Origin: Nonomuraea spiralis
GTDB lineage: Bacteria > Actinomycetota > Actinomycetes > Streptosporangiales > Streptosporangiaceae
Length of the DNA stretch: 64,000 bases
Direction of reading: 5' to 3'
Assembly (NCBI RefSeq): GCF_014648435.1
Contig: NZ_BMRC01000001.1
Coordinates: forward strand, 568,481-632,480
Positions 40,623-48,756 of this stretch are shown here, one piece after another. The notes under the pieces are model-generated. The model was not told the DNA's origin. It saw nothing but the letters and a program-made list of their open reading frames with translations, and ran no database searches. A program made the translations under genes and the position numbers. How positions within the stretch are numbered: position 1 is the first letter of the stretch; the number at the start of each line of letters is the position of its first letter.

Positions 40623-41288
40623 CTACGCCTTGTCGGAGGCGGTCATGCAGTGGGCCGCCCGGAAGGCGTTGGCGATCTTCGTGTGCCAGGAGTCCAGCTC
40701 CCCCGCCGACAGGGTGGTGTTGGGGAAGGTGACCGTGACCTGCCTGGACACCCCGGAGATCGTCGCCGCCATGGACACGTGGATCCGGTCGGGCACCAGC
40801 GTCACGGCGTCGGGATAGTGCACCTGGACGCGGTAGTCGGCCACCGCGCCGCCCTTGGACCCCAGGCAGGCGCGGGCGCCGTTCTCGACGCGGAGCATCA
40901 GGCCCTGGTTGATCTGCCTGCCGCGCATGGGGACCAGGTTGTAGCGCTTGCTGACGCCGGAGAAGGAGGAGGCGAGGAGATGGCCGCCCTGCCAGTCGCC
41001 GCTGCCTCCCCAGTTGCCGACGGTGGCCTCGCAGTCGCTGCGGGGGGCCGCCTTCCTGGCCAGCTCGGTGGACAGGGCCTGGGCCGGCCGTCCCGCGCCG
41101 TCGGTGGTGTAGGTGTTGGAGCCGTCCTTGTAGGTGTGGTTCCTGGCCAGGTGGCGGACGCAGGCGGCGGCGTCGGTGTCGGCCGCGTGCGGCGCCGGGG
41201 CCGCTTGGGCTGCTGAAGGTGGGGCCGTCAGGGTGGCGATCGCCAGGGCGGCGGCGCACAGGGCAGGGGGGAGCCTTGTCATGGGCAT
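40623..41288 (-). CDS. Secreted DNA/RNA non-specific endonuclease-like protein
   Basis: The 221-residue protein has a signal peptide (about 1-30, AAALAIATLTAPPSAAQAAP). The region WQGGHLLASSFSGVSKRYNLVPMRGRQINQG (split here as GGHLLASSF with His103 and QINQG with Asn127) matches the His-metal motif of the DNA/RNA non-specific endonuclease fold, although the usual DRGH reads WQGGH. Four cysteines suggest an extracellular, disulfide-stabilised protein. GAGAGGA precedes ATG 41288. It may act as a scavenging nuclease or a toxin; no immunity gene is seen. Confidence 0.75.
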   Translation of the reverse strand: MPMTRLPPALCAAALAIATLTAPPSAAQAAPAPHAADTDAAACVRHLARNHTYKDGSNTYTTDGAGRPAQALSTELARKAAPRSDCEATVGNWGGSGDWQGGHLLASSFSGVSKRYNLVPMRGRQINQGLMLRVENGARACLGSKGGAVADYRVQVHYPDAVTLVPDRIHVSMAATISGVSRQVTVTFPNTTLSAGELDSWHTKIANAFRAAHCMTASDKA

Positions 41289-41406
41289 GAGCGGGATGTC
41301 CTCTCGCGGGGAAAGGCGACAGACCGCGCGCTCCCGCCATCGCGGGTTGCTTCACGCTATTGGCGGCCTCGTCGGCTTTGTCGCGACATTCATGCCCGTG
41401 GAAGTC

Positions 41407-41424
41407 GTAGCGGAACGTTGCTAC
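41407..41424. promoter_or_regulatory. Inverted repeat between nuclease and amylase genes
   Basis: GTAGC and GCTAC flank GGAACGTT in an AT-richer stretch 119 bp upstream of the nuclease start and 41 bp after the amylase stop. It may be an operator or a weak terminator of the amylase gene. Confidence 0.35.
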
Positions 41425-41464
41425 AACGCTACTTTTGGTAGTGATTGCAGGTAGGTTGTCCTGT

Positions 41465-42763
41465 TCAGTGTTCGACGACGGCCCAGCCGTGCGGGGGCAG
41501 GGTCAGCAGGGTGCCGTCCAGGTCGCCGTCCCCGGCGCCGAGCCGGCCGGGGAAGGGCAGGGTGACCTGCGACGGCTCGTCGCCGGTGCTCAGCGCGACC
41601 GCCAGGGCATGCTCGCCGGAGCGGCTCTCGTAGGCGTAGAGCTGGTTGGACAGGGTCAGATCGGTGGTGTGGGCACGCGACAACCACGGGTGGCGGCGGC
41701 GCAGGGCGATCAACCGCCGGTGCAGCTCCAGCACCGGCAGGCCGTCCGGCGGCAGCCCGGCCGGGGAGGCGGGGAACGCCGGGCGTACGGCGTCGTCGCC
41801 GCCCTCGCGTTCCTCCTTGACGCCGCGCATGGCGTACTCGTCGCCGGCGTACAGCGAGGGTGTGCCGGCGACCGTCATCAGCACGGCCAGGGCGTGGGGC
41901 AGGTGGCGTACGTCGGTCAGGCGGCTGGCGATGCGCGTGACGTCGTGGTTGCCGACGAAGGTCATCGGGACGAACGACTCGGCGAAGGCGGTGTGCCGCT
42001 TGAGCGCCCAGGCCAGCTCGAAGGCGTTGCGGTCGTTGAGCGAGCTCCAGATCGCCTTCCACAACTCGTACTGGGTCACCGCGTCCACGCCGGTCTCGGC
42101 CACGAACGCGGCGTAGTCGCCGTGGATGACCTCCCCCACCACGTACGTGCCGGGCCGCCCGCCGCGTACTCGCGGCAGCACCCGCGCCCAGAACCGCGGC
42201 GGCACGGCGTAGGCGGCGTCCAGCCGCCAGCCGTCGGCGCCGCGGTCGAGCCAGTGGGCCATCACCGCCGCGACGTGCTCGGCGACGGCCGGCTCTGCGT
42301 GGTCGAGCGCGACGAGCGACTGATGCCCCTCGAAGTCGTCGTGCGCGGGAGGGCCGCCGTCGGCGGGCCAGCGCAGCCGGAACCAGCGGGCGGCCGCCGA
42401 GCCCGGCCCCTCGCGCAGGGCCTGCTGGAAACGCGGGAAACCCTGCCCGACGTGGTTGAAGACGCCGTCGAGGACCACCCGCAGCCCGCGCTCGTGCGCG
42501 GCGGACACCAGCACGTCGAAGTCGCCGTCGTCGCCGAGGCGCGGGTCGATGCGGAAGTGGTCGAGGGTGTCGTAGCCGTGGGTCTCGGCGGCGAAGACCG
42601 GGCCGAGTTGCAGTGCGTCGGCGCCCAGCGCGACGGCGTGGTCCAGCCACGGCACCAGCCCCCTGAGCCGGTGGGTCACCTCCGGTACGGCGGCGCGCTC
42701 GGCGCCCAGGAAGCCCAGGGGATAGACGTGCCAGAAGATCGCCTGCTCTGCCCAGGACGGCAC
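41465..42763 (-). CDS. GH13 alpha-amylase-family glycosidase (cytoplasmic)
   Basis: From GTG 42763 the protein has 432 residues. The four GH13 regions are all there: DGVFNHVG, GWRLDAAYAV with the nucleophile Asp, YVVGEVIHG with the acid/base Glu, and FVGNHDVTR. A short C-terminal beta domain follows. There is no signal peptide, so it probably acts on internal maltodextrin or trehalose-type oligosaccharides. GGGGGG lies upstream of the GTG. Extension upstream to 42835 would add residues of poor quality. It is a lone gene between a nuclease and threonine synthase. Confidence 0.9.
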   Translation of the reverse strand: MPSWAEQAIFWHVYPLGFLGAERAAVPEVTHRLRGLVPWLDHAVALGADALQLGPVFAAETHGYDTLDHFRIDPRLGDDGDFDVLVSAAHERGLRVVLDGVFNHVGQGFPRFQQALREGPGSAAARWFRLRWPADGGPPAHDDFEGHQSLVALDHAEPAVAEHVAAVMAHWLDRGADGWRLDAAYAVPPRFWARVLPRVRGGRPGTYVVGEVIHGDYAAFVAETGVDAVTQYELWKAIWSSLNDRNAFELAWALKRHTAFAESFVPMTFVGNHDVTRIASRLTDVRHLPHALAVLMTVAGTPSLYAGDEYAMRGVKEEREGGDDAVRPAFPASPAGLPPDGLPVLELHRRLIALRRRHPWLSRAHTTDLTLSNQLYAYESRSGEHALAVALSTGDEPSQVTLPFPGRLGAGDGDLDGTLLTLPPHGWAVVEH

Positions 42764-42818
42764 GTCAACCCCCCATCGAAGATCCACAGCCCATTCTAGG
42801 CGGGCCCCCGCCGCACGC

Positions 42819-42846
42819 CCCTCGCCGGGGGCCATCGTGGCGAGGG
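42819..42846. terminator. Hairpin after the threonine synthase gene
   Basis: CCCTCGCC (42819-42826) pairs with GGCGAGGG (42839-42846) around a 12-nt loop, 4 bp downstream of the minus-strand stop. Confidence 0.65.
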
Positions 42847-42850
42847 CGGG

Positions 42851-43915
42851 TCAGGAGGTCAGGGCGAGGGCGCGGGCCACTTCGGCGGTGGCCGAGGACG
42901 TGCGGGTCGGGCCGCCGCCGTCGCGCAGGGAGGCGTCCGGGTCCTTCAGGCCGTTGCCGCTGAGGGTGATCACGATGAGCCGGCCCGGCGCGACGGCGCC
43001 GCTTGCGTGCCGGTCGAGCAGGCCGGCGATCCCGGCGGCCGAGGCGGGCTCGGCGAAGACGCCGTCACGGCGGGCCACCTCCCGGTAGGCCGCGAAGATC
43101 TGCTCGTCGCTCACCGCGCCGATCAGGCCGCCGGACTCGTCGCGGGCCCGGACGGCGCCGTCCCAGGTGGCCGGGCTGCCGACGCGGATCGCGGTCGCCG
43201 CCGTCTGCGGCGCGGCCACCGGCGCGCCGTGCACGAGCGGGGCCGCGCCGGCCGCCTGGAAGCCCCACATGCGCGGCAGCCGGGTGGCCAGGCCCTCGCG
43301 CAGGTAGGTGCGGTAGCCGCCCCACGTGGCCGTGATGTTGCCGCCGTTGCCCACCGGCAGGCAGTGGATGTCGGGCGCCTCGCCCAGCGCGTCGACGATC
43401 TCGTACGCGACCGTGCGCTGACCGGCCAGGCGCAGCTCGTTGCCGACCGAGTTGACCAGCGCGATCGGGTGATGGCCGGCCAGTTCGCGGGCGACACGCA
43501 GGCAGTCGTCGAACGTGCCGTCGATCTCGACGACGTGCGCGCCGTGGCGTACGGCCTGGCCCAGCTTGCCGGCCGCGACGCCGCCCCTGGGCACCAGCAC
43601 GGCGGCGGCGAGCCCGGCGCGGGCGGCGTAGGCGGCGGCCGAGGCGCTGGTGTTGCCGGTGGAGGCGCACAGGACCAGCTCGGCCCCGGCCTGCGCGGCC
43701 CGGCTGATCGCCACGGTCATGCCGCGGTCCTTGAACGATCCCGTGGGGTTGGCGCCCTCGACCTTGAGCCAGACGTCGCAGCCGGTCAGCCCGGACAGGT
43801 GCGCCGAGCGCAGCAGCGGCGTGTTGCCCTCGTTGAGCGAGACGGAGGGGGTGTCGGCGGTGACCGGCAGCCAGCGCCGGTAGCCGCTGTCGATCAGTCC
43901 GTTCCAGGTACTCAT
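42851..43915 (-). CDS. thrC: Threonine synthase
   Basis: The 354-residue PLP enzyme has the cofactor lysine in TGSFKDRGM (Lys62), the phosphate-binding [13 protein letters not shown] and the family block [20 protein letters not shown]. This is the usual length for actinobacterial ThrC (about 350). It converts O-phospho-L-homoserine to threonine. The hom and thrB genes are not adjacent, and the gene is divergent from an RpiR-type regulator, which is unusual for thrC; it could be a second copy with another role. The 55-bp gap has a pair of direct repeats. Confidence 0.9.
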   Translation of the reverse strand: MSTWNGLIDSGYRRWLPVTADTPSVSLNEGNTPLLRSAHLSGLTGCDVWLKVEGANPTGSFKDRGMTVAISRAAQAGAELVLCASTGNTSASAAAYAARAGLAAAVLVPRGGVAAGKLGQAVRHGAHVVEIDGTFDDCLRVARELAGHHPIALVNSVGNELRLAGQRTVAYEIVDALGEAPDIHCLPVGNGGNITATWGGYRTYLREGLATRLPRMWGFQAAGAAPLVHGAPVAAPQTAATAIRVGSPATWDGAVRARDESGGLIGAVSDEQIFAAYREVARRDGVFAEPASAAGIAGLLDRHASGAVAPGRLIVITLSGNGLKDPDASLRDGGGPTRTSSATAEVARALALTS

Positions 43916-43924
43916 GCGTGCACC

Positions 43925-43966
43925 GTAACACTTGTTTCATGATGTTCGGATTGATGTAACATTTGT
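43925..43966. promoter_or_regulatory. Direct repeats between thrC and the RpiR regulator
   Basis: GTAACACTTGT (43925-43935) and GTAACATTTGT (43956-43966) differ by one base and are 31 bp apart, about three helical turns. One is 10 bp from the thrC start and the other 5 bp from the regulator start. The stretch is markedly AT-rich. Confidence 0.65.
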
Positions 43967-43970
43967 CAGC

Positions 43971-44783
43971 ATGGACGACGATCCGGTGGCGAGCCGCCTC
44001 AGCGCGGTCTATCCCGACCTGCCGCCCGGGGAGCGGGCGATCGTACGGGTGCTCCTCGACGACTACCCCTTCGCCGCGCTCGGCTCGCTGCGCGCCCTGG
44101 CCGAGCGGGCCGGGGTCAGCCCGCCGACCGCCTCGCGCCTGTTCGACCGGCTCGGATACGCCGGCTTCGCCGGGTTCCAGTCGGCCGTACGCGACGGGGC
44201 CCGCGACCGGTCGCGCCTGCGCGAGTTCGTCACCCGTTCGCCCGGCATGCGGCGTGCCGCCGAAGACCTCCGGGCCGGCCTGGACAGCACCCTGGCCGCC
44301 GTCACCGAGCAGTTGCTCGACTCCGTGGGGACGCTGCTGTCGCAGGCCGCGTCCGTGTGGGCGATGGGCGGGCCGCTGAGCGAGCTGGCCGCCGAGTACC
44401 TGATCAGGCAGCTCGCCGGTTTGCGGCCCGGCGTCCACCGCGTGCCCGGATCCGCGCCCGCCCGCGCCCGCGCGCTGCTCGACCTGCCCGGTCCGGCGGC
44501 CCTGGTCGCCTACGACTTCCGCCGCTACTCCCCCGGCACCGCCCGCTTCGCCGAGGCCGCGTGCGCGCGCGGAGCACGGCTGGTGCTGATCACCGACGCC
44601 TGGGAGTCGCCGCTCGCCGCGCGGGCCGAGACGCTGATCCGGCTGCCGCCCGAGGCCGCCGGGCCCATCGCGCCGCTGGCGCACCAGATCGCGGTCACCG
44701 AGCTGCTGCTGGTGGCCGCCGCCGCCCGGCTCGACCCGGCCCGCCGCCTGGCCGACCTCGACGAGCTCACGCAGGCGTTGTGA
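43971..44783 (+). CDS. MurR/RpiR-family regulator with SIS domain
   Basis: The 270-residue protein has the RpiR helix-turn-helix (about 15-75, GSLRALAERAGVSPPTASRLFDRLGYAGFAGFQ) and a C-terminal SIS sugar-phosphate isomerase-like domain (WAMGGPLSELAAEYLIRQL, AARAETLIRLPPEA). Members usually respond to phosphosugars. Here the gene faces thrC, so phosphohomoserine or another phosphorylated metabolite could be the ligand (inference). The 3' end overlaps the convergent GNAT gene by 17 nt. Confidence 0.9.
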   Translation: MDDDPVASRLSAVYPDLPPGERAIVRVLLDDYPFAALGSLRALAERAGVSPPTASRLFDRLGYAGFAGFQSAVRDGARDRSRLREFVTRSPGMRRAAEDLRAGLDSTLAAVTEQLLDSVGTLLSQAASVWAMGGPLSELAAEYLIRQLAGLRPGVHRVPGSAPARARALLDLPGPAALVAYDFRRYSPGTARFAEAACARGARLVLITDAWESPLAARAETLIRLPPEAAGPIAPLAHQIAVTELLLVAAAARLDPARRLADLDELTQAL

Positions 44784-45297
44784 GCCGCTTGTAGAAGAAG
44801 CTGCAGTCGAGGAGCGTGCCGTCGGGCGCGCCGGCGTAGCCGGGCACGATGCCGTACCGGGTCCAGCCGCCGGTCAGGTAGACGTGCTCGGCGGGGCTGC
44901 CGGTCTCGGTGTCGAGCACCAGCAGCCCGGCCCCGGCCGCGGCGGCTCCCCGCTCGGCGGCGGCCAGCAGCAGGCGCGACAGGCCGCGGCCCCGCGCCGC
45001 ACGGTGCACCAGGAGCTTGGCGACCTCGGCGCGGTGCCGCGAGTTGGGCTTGCGGGCCAGGACGACGCTGACCGTGCCGGCCAGGCGGCCGTCCGCGTCG
45101 CGGCAGGCCCACACCGCCAGGCCGCCGTCGGCCACCGCCGCCTCCTGCTCGCGCCACCACACGGCGGCCTCCGCCGGCCCGAACGGCTTCAGGAACCCGA
45201 CGGACGCGCCGCCGTCCACGGCGTCGGCCAGCAACACGGCCAGCTCCTCGACGCTCGCGGCGAACTCCTCGGCCGACAGCAGGGCGACGGTGTGCAT
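44767..45297 (-). CDS. GNAT acetyltransferase
   Basis: The 176-residue protein has the acetyl-CoA loop VHRAARGRGLSRLLLAAAERG at about 95-115 and the end VYLTGGWTRYGIVPGYAG, both typical of GNAT. ATG 45297 lies 17 bp downstream of the XRE-cupin gene on the same strand, so the two form an operon. The substrate is unknown; many XRE-cupin/GNAT pairs deal with toxic amines or antibiotics. Confidence 0.88.
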   Translation of the reverse strand: MHTVALLSAEEFAASVEELAVLLADAVDGGASVGFLKPFGPAEAAVWWREQEAAVADGGLAVWACRDADGRLAGTVSVVLARKPNSRHRAEVAKLLVHRAARGRGLSRLLLAAAERGAAAAGAGLLVLDTETGSPAEHVYLTGGWTRYGIVPGYAGAPDGTLLDCSFFYKRLTTPA

Positions 45298-45314
45298 GGG
45301 GACTCCTTCGGTGC

Positions 45315-45875
45315 TCAGGGGAGGACGACCAGCAGGGCGTAGCGGACCGGCGAAGGGCCGGGGCAGCGGAAGCGCGAGCTCCCCCACAGGCGGAAGCGCA
45401 GGCAGTCGCCCGCCTCCAGCCGGTGGACGCGGCCGTCGGCGGTGACCTCGACCACGCCCTCCATGACCCAGATGTGCTGTTCGAGCCCAGGGACCGGCGG
45501 CTGGTCGTAGGCGATGTCCGCCCCCGGTCGCAGCCGCCCCTCGACGACCTCGCCGCGCAGCCCGGGATGCGGCGGCGACACCGAACGGCGTTCGAAGCCG
45601 GAGCTCTCGTCCCGCCACACCGCCTGCGCCCCGGCCCGCACCACCTGCGCCGGCTCGGACTCCACCTCGGCCAGCAGGCGCGACATCGTCCGGCCGTAGA
45701 CCGCGCACAGCTTGTTGAGCAGGGCGGCGGTCGGGCTGATCTCCCCGCGTTCCAGCCGGGACAACGTCGAGCGGCTGACACCGGCGCGCCGGCCCAGCTC
45801 GTCGAGCGACCAGTCGTGCTCGACCCGCAGCTCGGCGAGCCGTCCGGCCAGCCGCTCGTCCAAATCTTGTCCCAT
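45315..45875 (-). CDS. XRE-family regulator with cupin sensor domain
   Basis: From ATG 45875 the product has 186 residues; in-frame ATGs at 45887 and 45896 are alternatives. The XRE helix-turn-helix is at about 10-65 (WSLDELGRRAGVSRSTLSRLERGEISPTAALLNKL) and a cupin barrel at about 110-185 (PGLEQHIWVMEGVVEVTADGRVHRLEAGDCLRFRL). Cupin XRE regulators sense small metabolites. An inverted repeat overlaps its start region, so it probably represses itself and the GNAT gene downstream. Confidence 0.9.
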   Translation of the reverse strand: MGQDLDERLAGRLAELRVEHDWSLDELGRRAGVSRSTLSRLERGEISPTAALLNKLCAVYGRTMSRLLAEVESEPAQVVRAGAQAVWRDESSGFERRSVSPPHPGLRGEVVEGRLRPGADIAYDQPPVPGLEQHIWVMEGVVEVTADGRVHRLEAGDCLRFRLWGSSRFRCPGPSPVRYALLVVLP

Positions 45876-45906
45876 ATCCGGGAGCATATCCCACATGCGG
45901 GACAAG
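45866..45906. promoter_or_regulatory. Inverted repeat over the start of the XRE-cupin gene
   Basis: CTTGTCCC (45866-45873) and GGGACAAG (45899-45906) are perfect 8-bp arms 25 bp apart; they are 33 bp centre to centre, about three helical turns. The first arm covers codons 1-3 of the gene. This favours an autorepression site. Confidence 0.6.
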
Positions 45907-45909
45907 GGG

Positions 45910-46206
45910 TCAGGTGCGCCGGCCCTTGTGGCGGATCTTGATGTCCCGCATATCCGTCACCGCGATCCGCAACACCTGGTACGGCACCCCGTACGCCTCC
46001 AGCGCCGCCACCGCCCGCCCGGTCGCCTCCCGCTCGCCGTCCTCGGGCCCGGCGGGCACCTGGCAGCGGAACGTGAACGCCGACACGGTCCCGTCATGGG
46101 TGAACGTGCCCGAGTCGGTGAAGGCGGCCGCCTCCGCCGCCAGCACCTTGGCGCGTCCCTCCTCGTCCAGCCCGTCGAACTTCCCGCGAATGGTCACCCG
46201 GAACAA
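45910..46206 (-). CDS. DUF6204-type small protein
   Basis: The 98-residue protein starts MFRVTIRGKFDGLDEEGRAKVL and has the GTFTHDGTVSAFTFRCQVP block that I associate with the DUF6204 family of short actinobacterial proteins of unknown role. It lies 3 bp downstream of a TetR gene on the same strand, so the two are co-transcribed. It has no signal peptide or membrane segment. Confidence 0.75.
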   Translation of the reverse strand: MFRVTIRGKFDGLDEEGRAKVLAAEAAAFTDSGTFTHDGTVSAFTFRCQVPAGPEDGEREATGRAVAALEAYGVPYQVLRIAVTDMRDIKIRHKGRRT

Positions 46207-46209
46207 CGC

Positions 46210-46848
46210 TCAGCCCTCCCGTACGGCATAGGTCAGCAGCCGCTCGCCGAGCAGCCCTTCGGTCACGTCCAGCAGCTCCAGCACGGCCCCGGCGATGGCC
46301 TCGGGCCGCTCGCCGGCCGCCACCCGCCTGCCGACCTCGGCGAACACCAGCGAGTGCAGGCAGCCGATCTGCCAGGCGACGGCCCGCGGCAGCGGATCGC
46401 CCGGCGCGGCGCCCGCCTCCTCGGCCAGTGCCTCCGCCAGCGCGTCGGTCATCTGCGTGCCCAGCTCCTCCAGCCGCGCCCGGAGCGTGGGGGCGGCGAG
46501 CATCATCTCCAGCACCCGGCCGAACCCGGCCGTCAGCCCCAGCCTGCGGTCCTGCCCGCGCAGCTCCTCGCGCAGCCGGGCCAGCACCGCGCCCGCCGCC
46601 GACTCGCCCGGCGCGCGGTCGCGCACGATGTCGGCCAGCCGCTGCGGCGAGGCCTCTTCGGGAGGCAGCACGAGGTCTTCCTTGGCGGCGAAGTAGTTGT
46701 AGAGCGTGTTGACCGACACCTCCGCCGCGGCGGCGATCTCGGCGATCGTGACCTGGTCGAACCCGCGGTCCACGAACAGCCCGATCGCCACGTCGGAGAG
46801 GTGCCGGCGGGTCTTGCGCTTCTTGCGCTCACGAAGCCCTTCGGTCAT
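46210..46848 (-). CDS. TetR/AcrR-family regulator
   Basis: The 212-residue protein opens MTEGLRERKKRKTRRHLSD, with a basic arm, then VAIGLFVDRGFDQVTIAEIAAAAEVSVNTLYNYFAAKEDLV as the helix-turn-helix. It leads a two-gene operon with the DUF6204 protein. TTGCAG-type repeats lie 11 bp upstream of the start and probably bind the regulator itself. Confidence 0.92.
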   Translation of the reverse strand: MTEGLRERKKRKTRRHLSDVAIGLFVDRGFDQVTIAEIAAAAEVSVNTLYNYFAAKEDLVLPPEEASPQRLADIVRDRAPGESAAGAVLARLREELRGQDRRLGLTAGFGRVLEMMLAAPTLRARLEELGTQMTDALAEALAEEAGAAPGDPLPRAVAWQIGCLHSLVFAEVGRRVAAGERPEAIAGAVLELLDVTEGLLGERLLTYAVREG

Positions 46849-46859
46849 GAAGGGACTCT

Positions 46860-46885
46860 ACTGCAAAATTGCAGTGAATTGCAGT
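46860..46885. promoter_or_regulatory. TetR operator with an extra half-site
   Basis: ACTGCAA-AA-TTGCAGT (46860-46875) is a palindrome with perfect 7-bp arms; a third half-site TTGCAGT follows at 46879-46885. It lies just upstream of the TetR start at 46848. Confidence 0.7.
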
Positions 46886-46893
46886 TTTTCCGC

Positions 46894-47340
46894 TCACCGG
46901 GACTCGACGTCGGCGGCGAAGCGATCCCACGCCGCCTGGCGGGTGATGCCCAGGGCCTCGCCGATCCTGGCCCAGGTCACCTCGCGGTCGCGGAGGATGC
47001 CGACCCAGGCGCGCAGGTCGCGTTCGGCCTGCGCGACGGTGAGCGCCTGGCGCGGCAGGGCGGCCAGGACGTCCTCGTCGGACGTGCCCGACACGTACTG
47101 GTCGGTCGGGTCGGGGCCCCAGTGCACGCTCGCGGTCCGGTCGCCCTCGGCCGTGTCGCCCTCGGCCTTCTGCAGCTCGCCGGCGATGATCTCGTGGCAC
47201 AGCTCGACGCAGGAGTCGCAGATGTAGACGCCGGGCCCGGCGACCACCTTCCTGGCCTCCTCGTGCGGCTTGCCGCAGAACGAACACCTCGTCGCCACCT
47301 GCTCGACGGGCCTCACCTCTGGGGTGCTTGATGTCGTCAT
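46894..47340 (-). CDS. ClpX-type C4 zinc-finger protein with helix-turn-helix, no AAA+ domain
   Basis: The 148-residue protein starts with a ClpX N-terminal zinc finger: Cys19-x2-Cys22 and Cys41-x2-Cys44 ([30 protein letters not shown]). Instead of the AAA+ motor, a linker and a C-terminal helical segment follow ([23 protein letters not shown], about 120-145), which looks like a helix-turn-helix. It could be a regulator or an adaptor that competes for ClpX partners. The ATG at 47340 lies inside a perfect 26-bp inverted-repeat arm and directly after a plausible leaderless promoter. Confidence 0.85.
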   Translation of the reverse strand: MTTSSTPEVRPVEQVATRCSFCGKPHEEARKVVAGPGVYICDSCVELCHEIIAGELQKAEGDTAEGDRTASVHWGPDPTDQYVSGTSDEDVLAALPRQALTVAQAERDLRAWVGILRDREVTWARIGEALGITRQAAWDRFAADVESR

Positions 47341-47395
47341 GCTGTCAGCCTGTCCTTGACAGGCATCCGTGTCAAGGACAGGCTGACAGCATGAC
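47336..47395. promoter_or_regulatory. Perfect 26-bp inverted repeat containing a promoter and start codon
   Basis: Arms 47336-47361 and 47370-47395 are exact reverse complements with an 8-nt loop. On the minus strand TTGACA (47375-47370), 17 bases, then CAGGCT (47352-47347) and ATG at 47340 form a leaderless sigma-A-like promoter. The stem could also terminate transcription of the LysR gene, which ends at 47405 on the same strand. Confidence 0.75.
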
Positions 47396-47404
47396 GTTCC
47401 GGGG

Positions 47405-48292
47405 TCACAGGGGTTGGGCGGAGAACGTCCGGCGGGCGTGGCGGAGCAGCGCCCGGACCGCGGGGCCGCCGCCCTCCCGCCAGACCAGGGCGAGCAGCGC
47501 GGGCGCGCGTACGTCCTCGACGGGCAGCGCGGTGAGCCGGTCGCGGTACCGCGCGGCCATCGACTCGCTGAGCATCGCCACCCCGAGCCCGCGTACGGCC
47601 AGGTCGGCGATGGTGTCGGCGGCGCCGGCCTGGAGCGCGATCACCGGCCGCAGCCCTCGCGCGGCGCACGCCTCGTCGAACACCGCGCGCAGCCCGGTGC
47701 CCTGCGGCATGCACACGATCGGGTGGTCGGCCAGGTCGGGCAGGGTGACCCGGCGCCGCGCGGCCAGGGGATGGCCGGGCGGGACCGCCGCGACCAGCCG
47801 CTCGCTGATGATCGTCAGGGCTTCCAGGCCCTCGGGGACGGCGTTCGCGGTGCCGATGAGCGCCAGGTCGAGCGCGCCCGACCGAACCCCTTCGACAAGC
47901 CTGTCGGAGTTGTCCTCCAGCAGCGCGAGCTCCACACCCGGATGGGCCTCGTGGAAGGCGGCCAGCGCGTCGAACAGAGGAGTGATCGTGCAGCCGAGCA
48001 CCATGCCGACCGTGAGCGTGCCGCGGATGAGGTCGGTCACCTCGCCCACCGCCTGGCCGACCGCCCCGGCGGCGGCCAGCGCGGCGCGGGCGTGTTCGAG
48101 CGCCGCCTTGCCCGCCACGGTGAGGGTGGCCACGCGGGCCGACCGGTCGAACAGCTCGGCGCCCAGCTCACGTTCGAGCCGGCGGATCTGGGCGCTGACC
48201 CCGGACTGGCTGATGTGCACCCGTTCGGCCGCCCGGGTGAAGCTGCGTTCCTCGGCCACCGCGACGAAGTACTCCAACTGCCTCAGTTCCAT
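47405..48292 (-). CDS. LysR-family transcriptional regulator
   Basis: The 295-residue protein has the LysR helix-turn-helix ([44 protein letters not shown]) and the two-lobed effector domain. It faces the SnoaL-like gene at 48385 across a 92-bp AT-rich gap, so this gene and itself are the likely targets. Several half-sites rich in ATC/GAT occur in the gap, but no clean LysR box could be fixed. Confidence 0.92.
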   Translation of the reverse strand: MELRQLEYFVAVAEERSFTRAAERVHISQSGVSAQIRRLERELGAELFDRSARVATLTVAGKAALEHARAALAAAGAVGQAVGEVTDLIRGTLTVGMVLGCTITPLFDALAAFHEAHPGVELALLEDNSDRLVEGVRSGALDLALIGTANAVPEGLEALTIISERLVAAVPPGHPLAARRRVTLPDLADHPIVCMPQGTGLRAVFDEACAARGLRPVIALQAGAADTIADLAVRGLGVAMLSESMAARYRDRLTALPVEDVRAPALLALVWREGGGPAVRALLRHARRTFSAQPL

Positions 48293-48384
48293 AACTGCAG
48301 ATTCTAGATGTCATCACAACCATCTGTTGGACTTCTGGTACGGGCCCAGGCAGCCTGGAAGGAGAAACCGGAAAGGACGTCACC

Positions 48385-48750
48385 ATGACCGCATATGAGA
48401 AGGCCATGCGCCCCGAGGACATCACCCGCCTGTTCGTCGAGCGTTCCAACGCCGGCGACGCGGCCGGGGTCGCCGCGCTCTACGAGGAGGACGCCGTGCT
48501 GGCCTACCCGCCGGGCGCGCAGACCGTGGGGCGGGCGGCGATCCAGGCGCTGTGGGAGAAAGTGCTGGCCGGGGGCCCGCGCTTCGAGCCGGAGCAGCCG
48601 CTGCCGACGCTGGTAAGCGGCGACCTGGCCCTCACCTCCACCCCGCCCAAGGACGGCTCCGGCGCCCGTGCCCAGGTCGTCCGCCGCCAGCCCGACGGGA
48701 GCTGGCTGCGTGTGCTGGACCAGCCCGAGTTCGTCGACCCCAACGGCTGA
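48385..48750 (+). CDS. SnoaL/NTF2-fold protein
   Basis: The 121-residue protein has the pattern DITRLFVERSNAGDAAGVAALYEEDAVLAYP, GRAAIQALWEKVLAGG and WLRVLDQPEFV of the YybH/SnoaL-like NTF2 fold. Such proteins bind or turn over small polyketide-like or steroid-like ligands, or have no known substrate. GGAAAGGA precedes the ATG. It is divergent from a LysR regulator, likely its controller. It converges on an SDR gene 6 bp away. Confidence 0.88.
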   Translation: MTAYEKAMRPEDITRLFVERSNAGDAAGVAALYEEDAVLAYPPGAQTVGRAAIQALWEKVLAGGPRFEPEQPLPTLVSGDLALTSTPPKDGSGARAQVVRRQPDGSWLRVLDQPEFVDPNG

Positions 48751-48756
48751 GCACGA

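Noticed and set aside
40623..41288. Toxin of a contact-dependent or type VII system
   Set aside because: It has its own Sec signal peptide, no WXG/LXG domain and no adjacent immunity gene, so a plain secreted nuclease is more economical.
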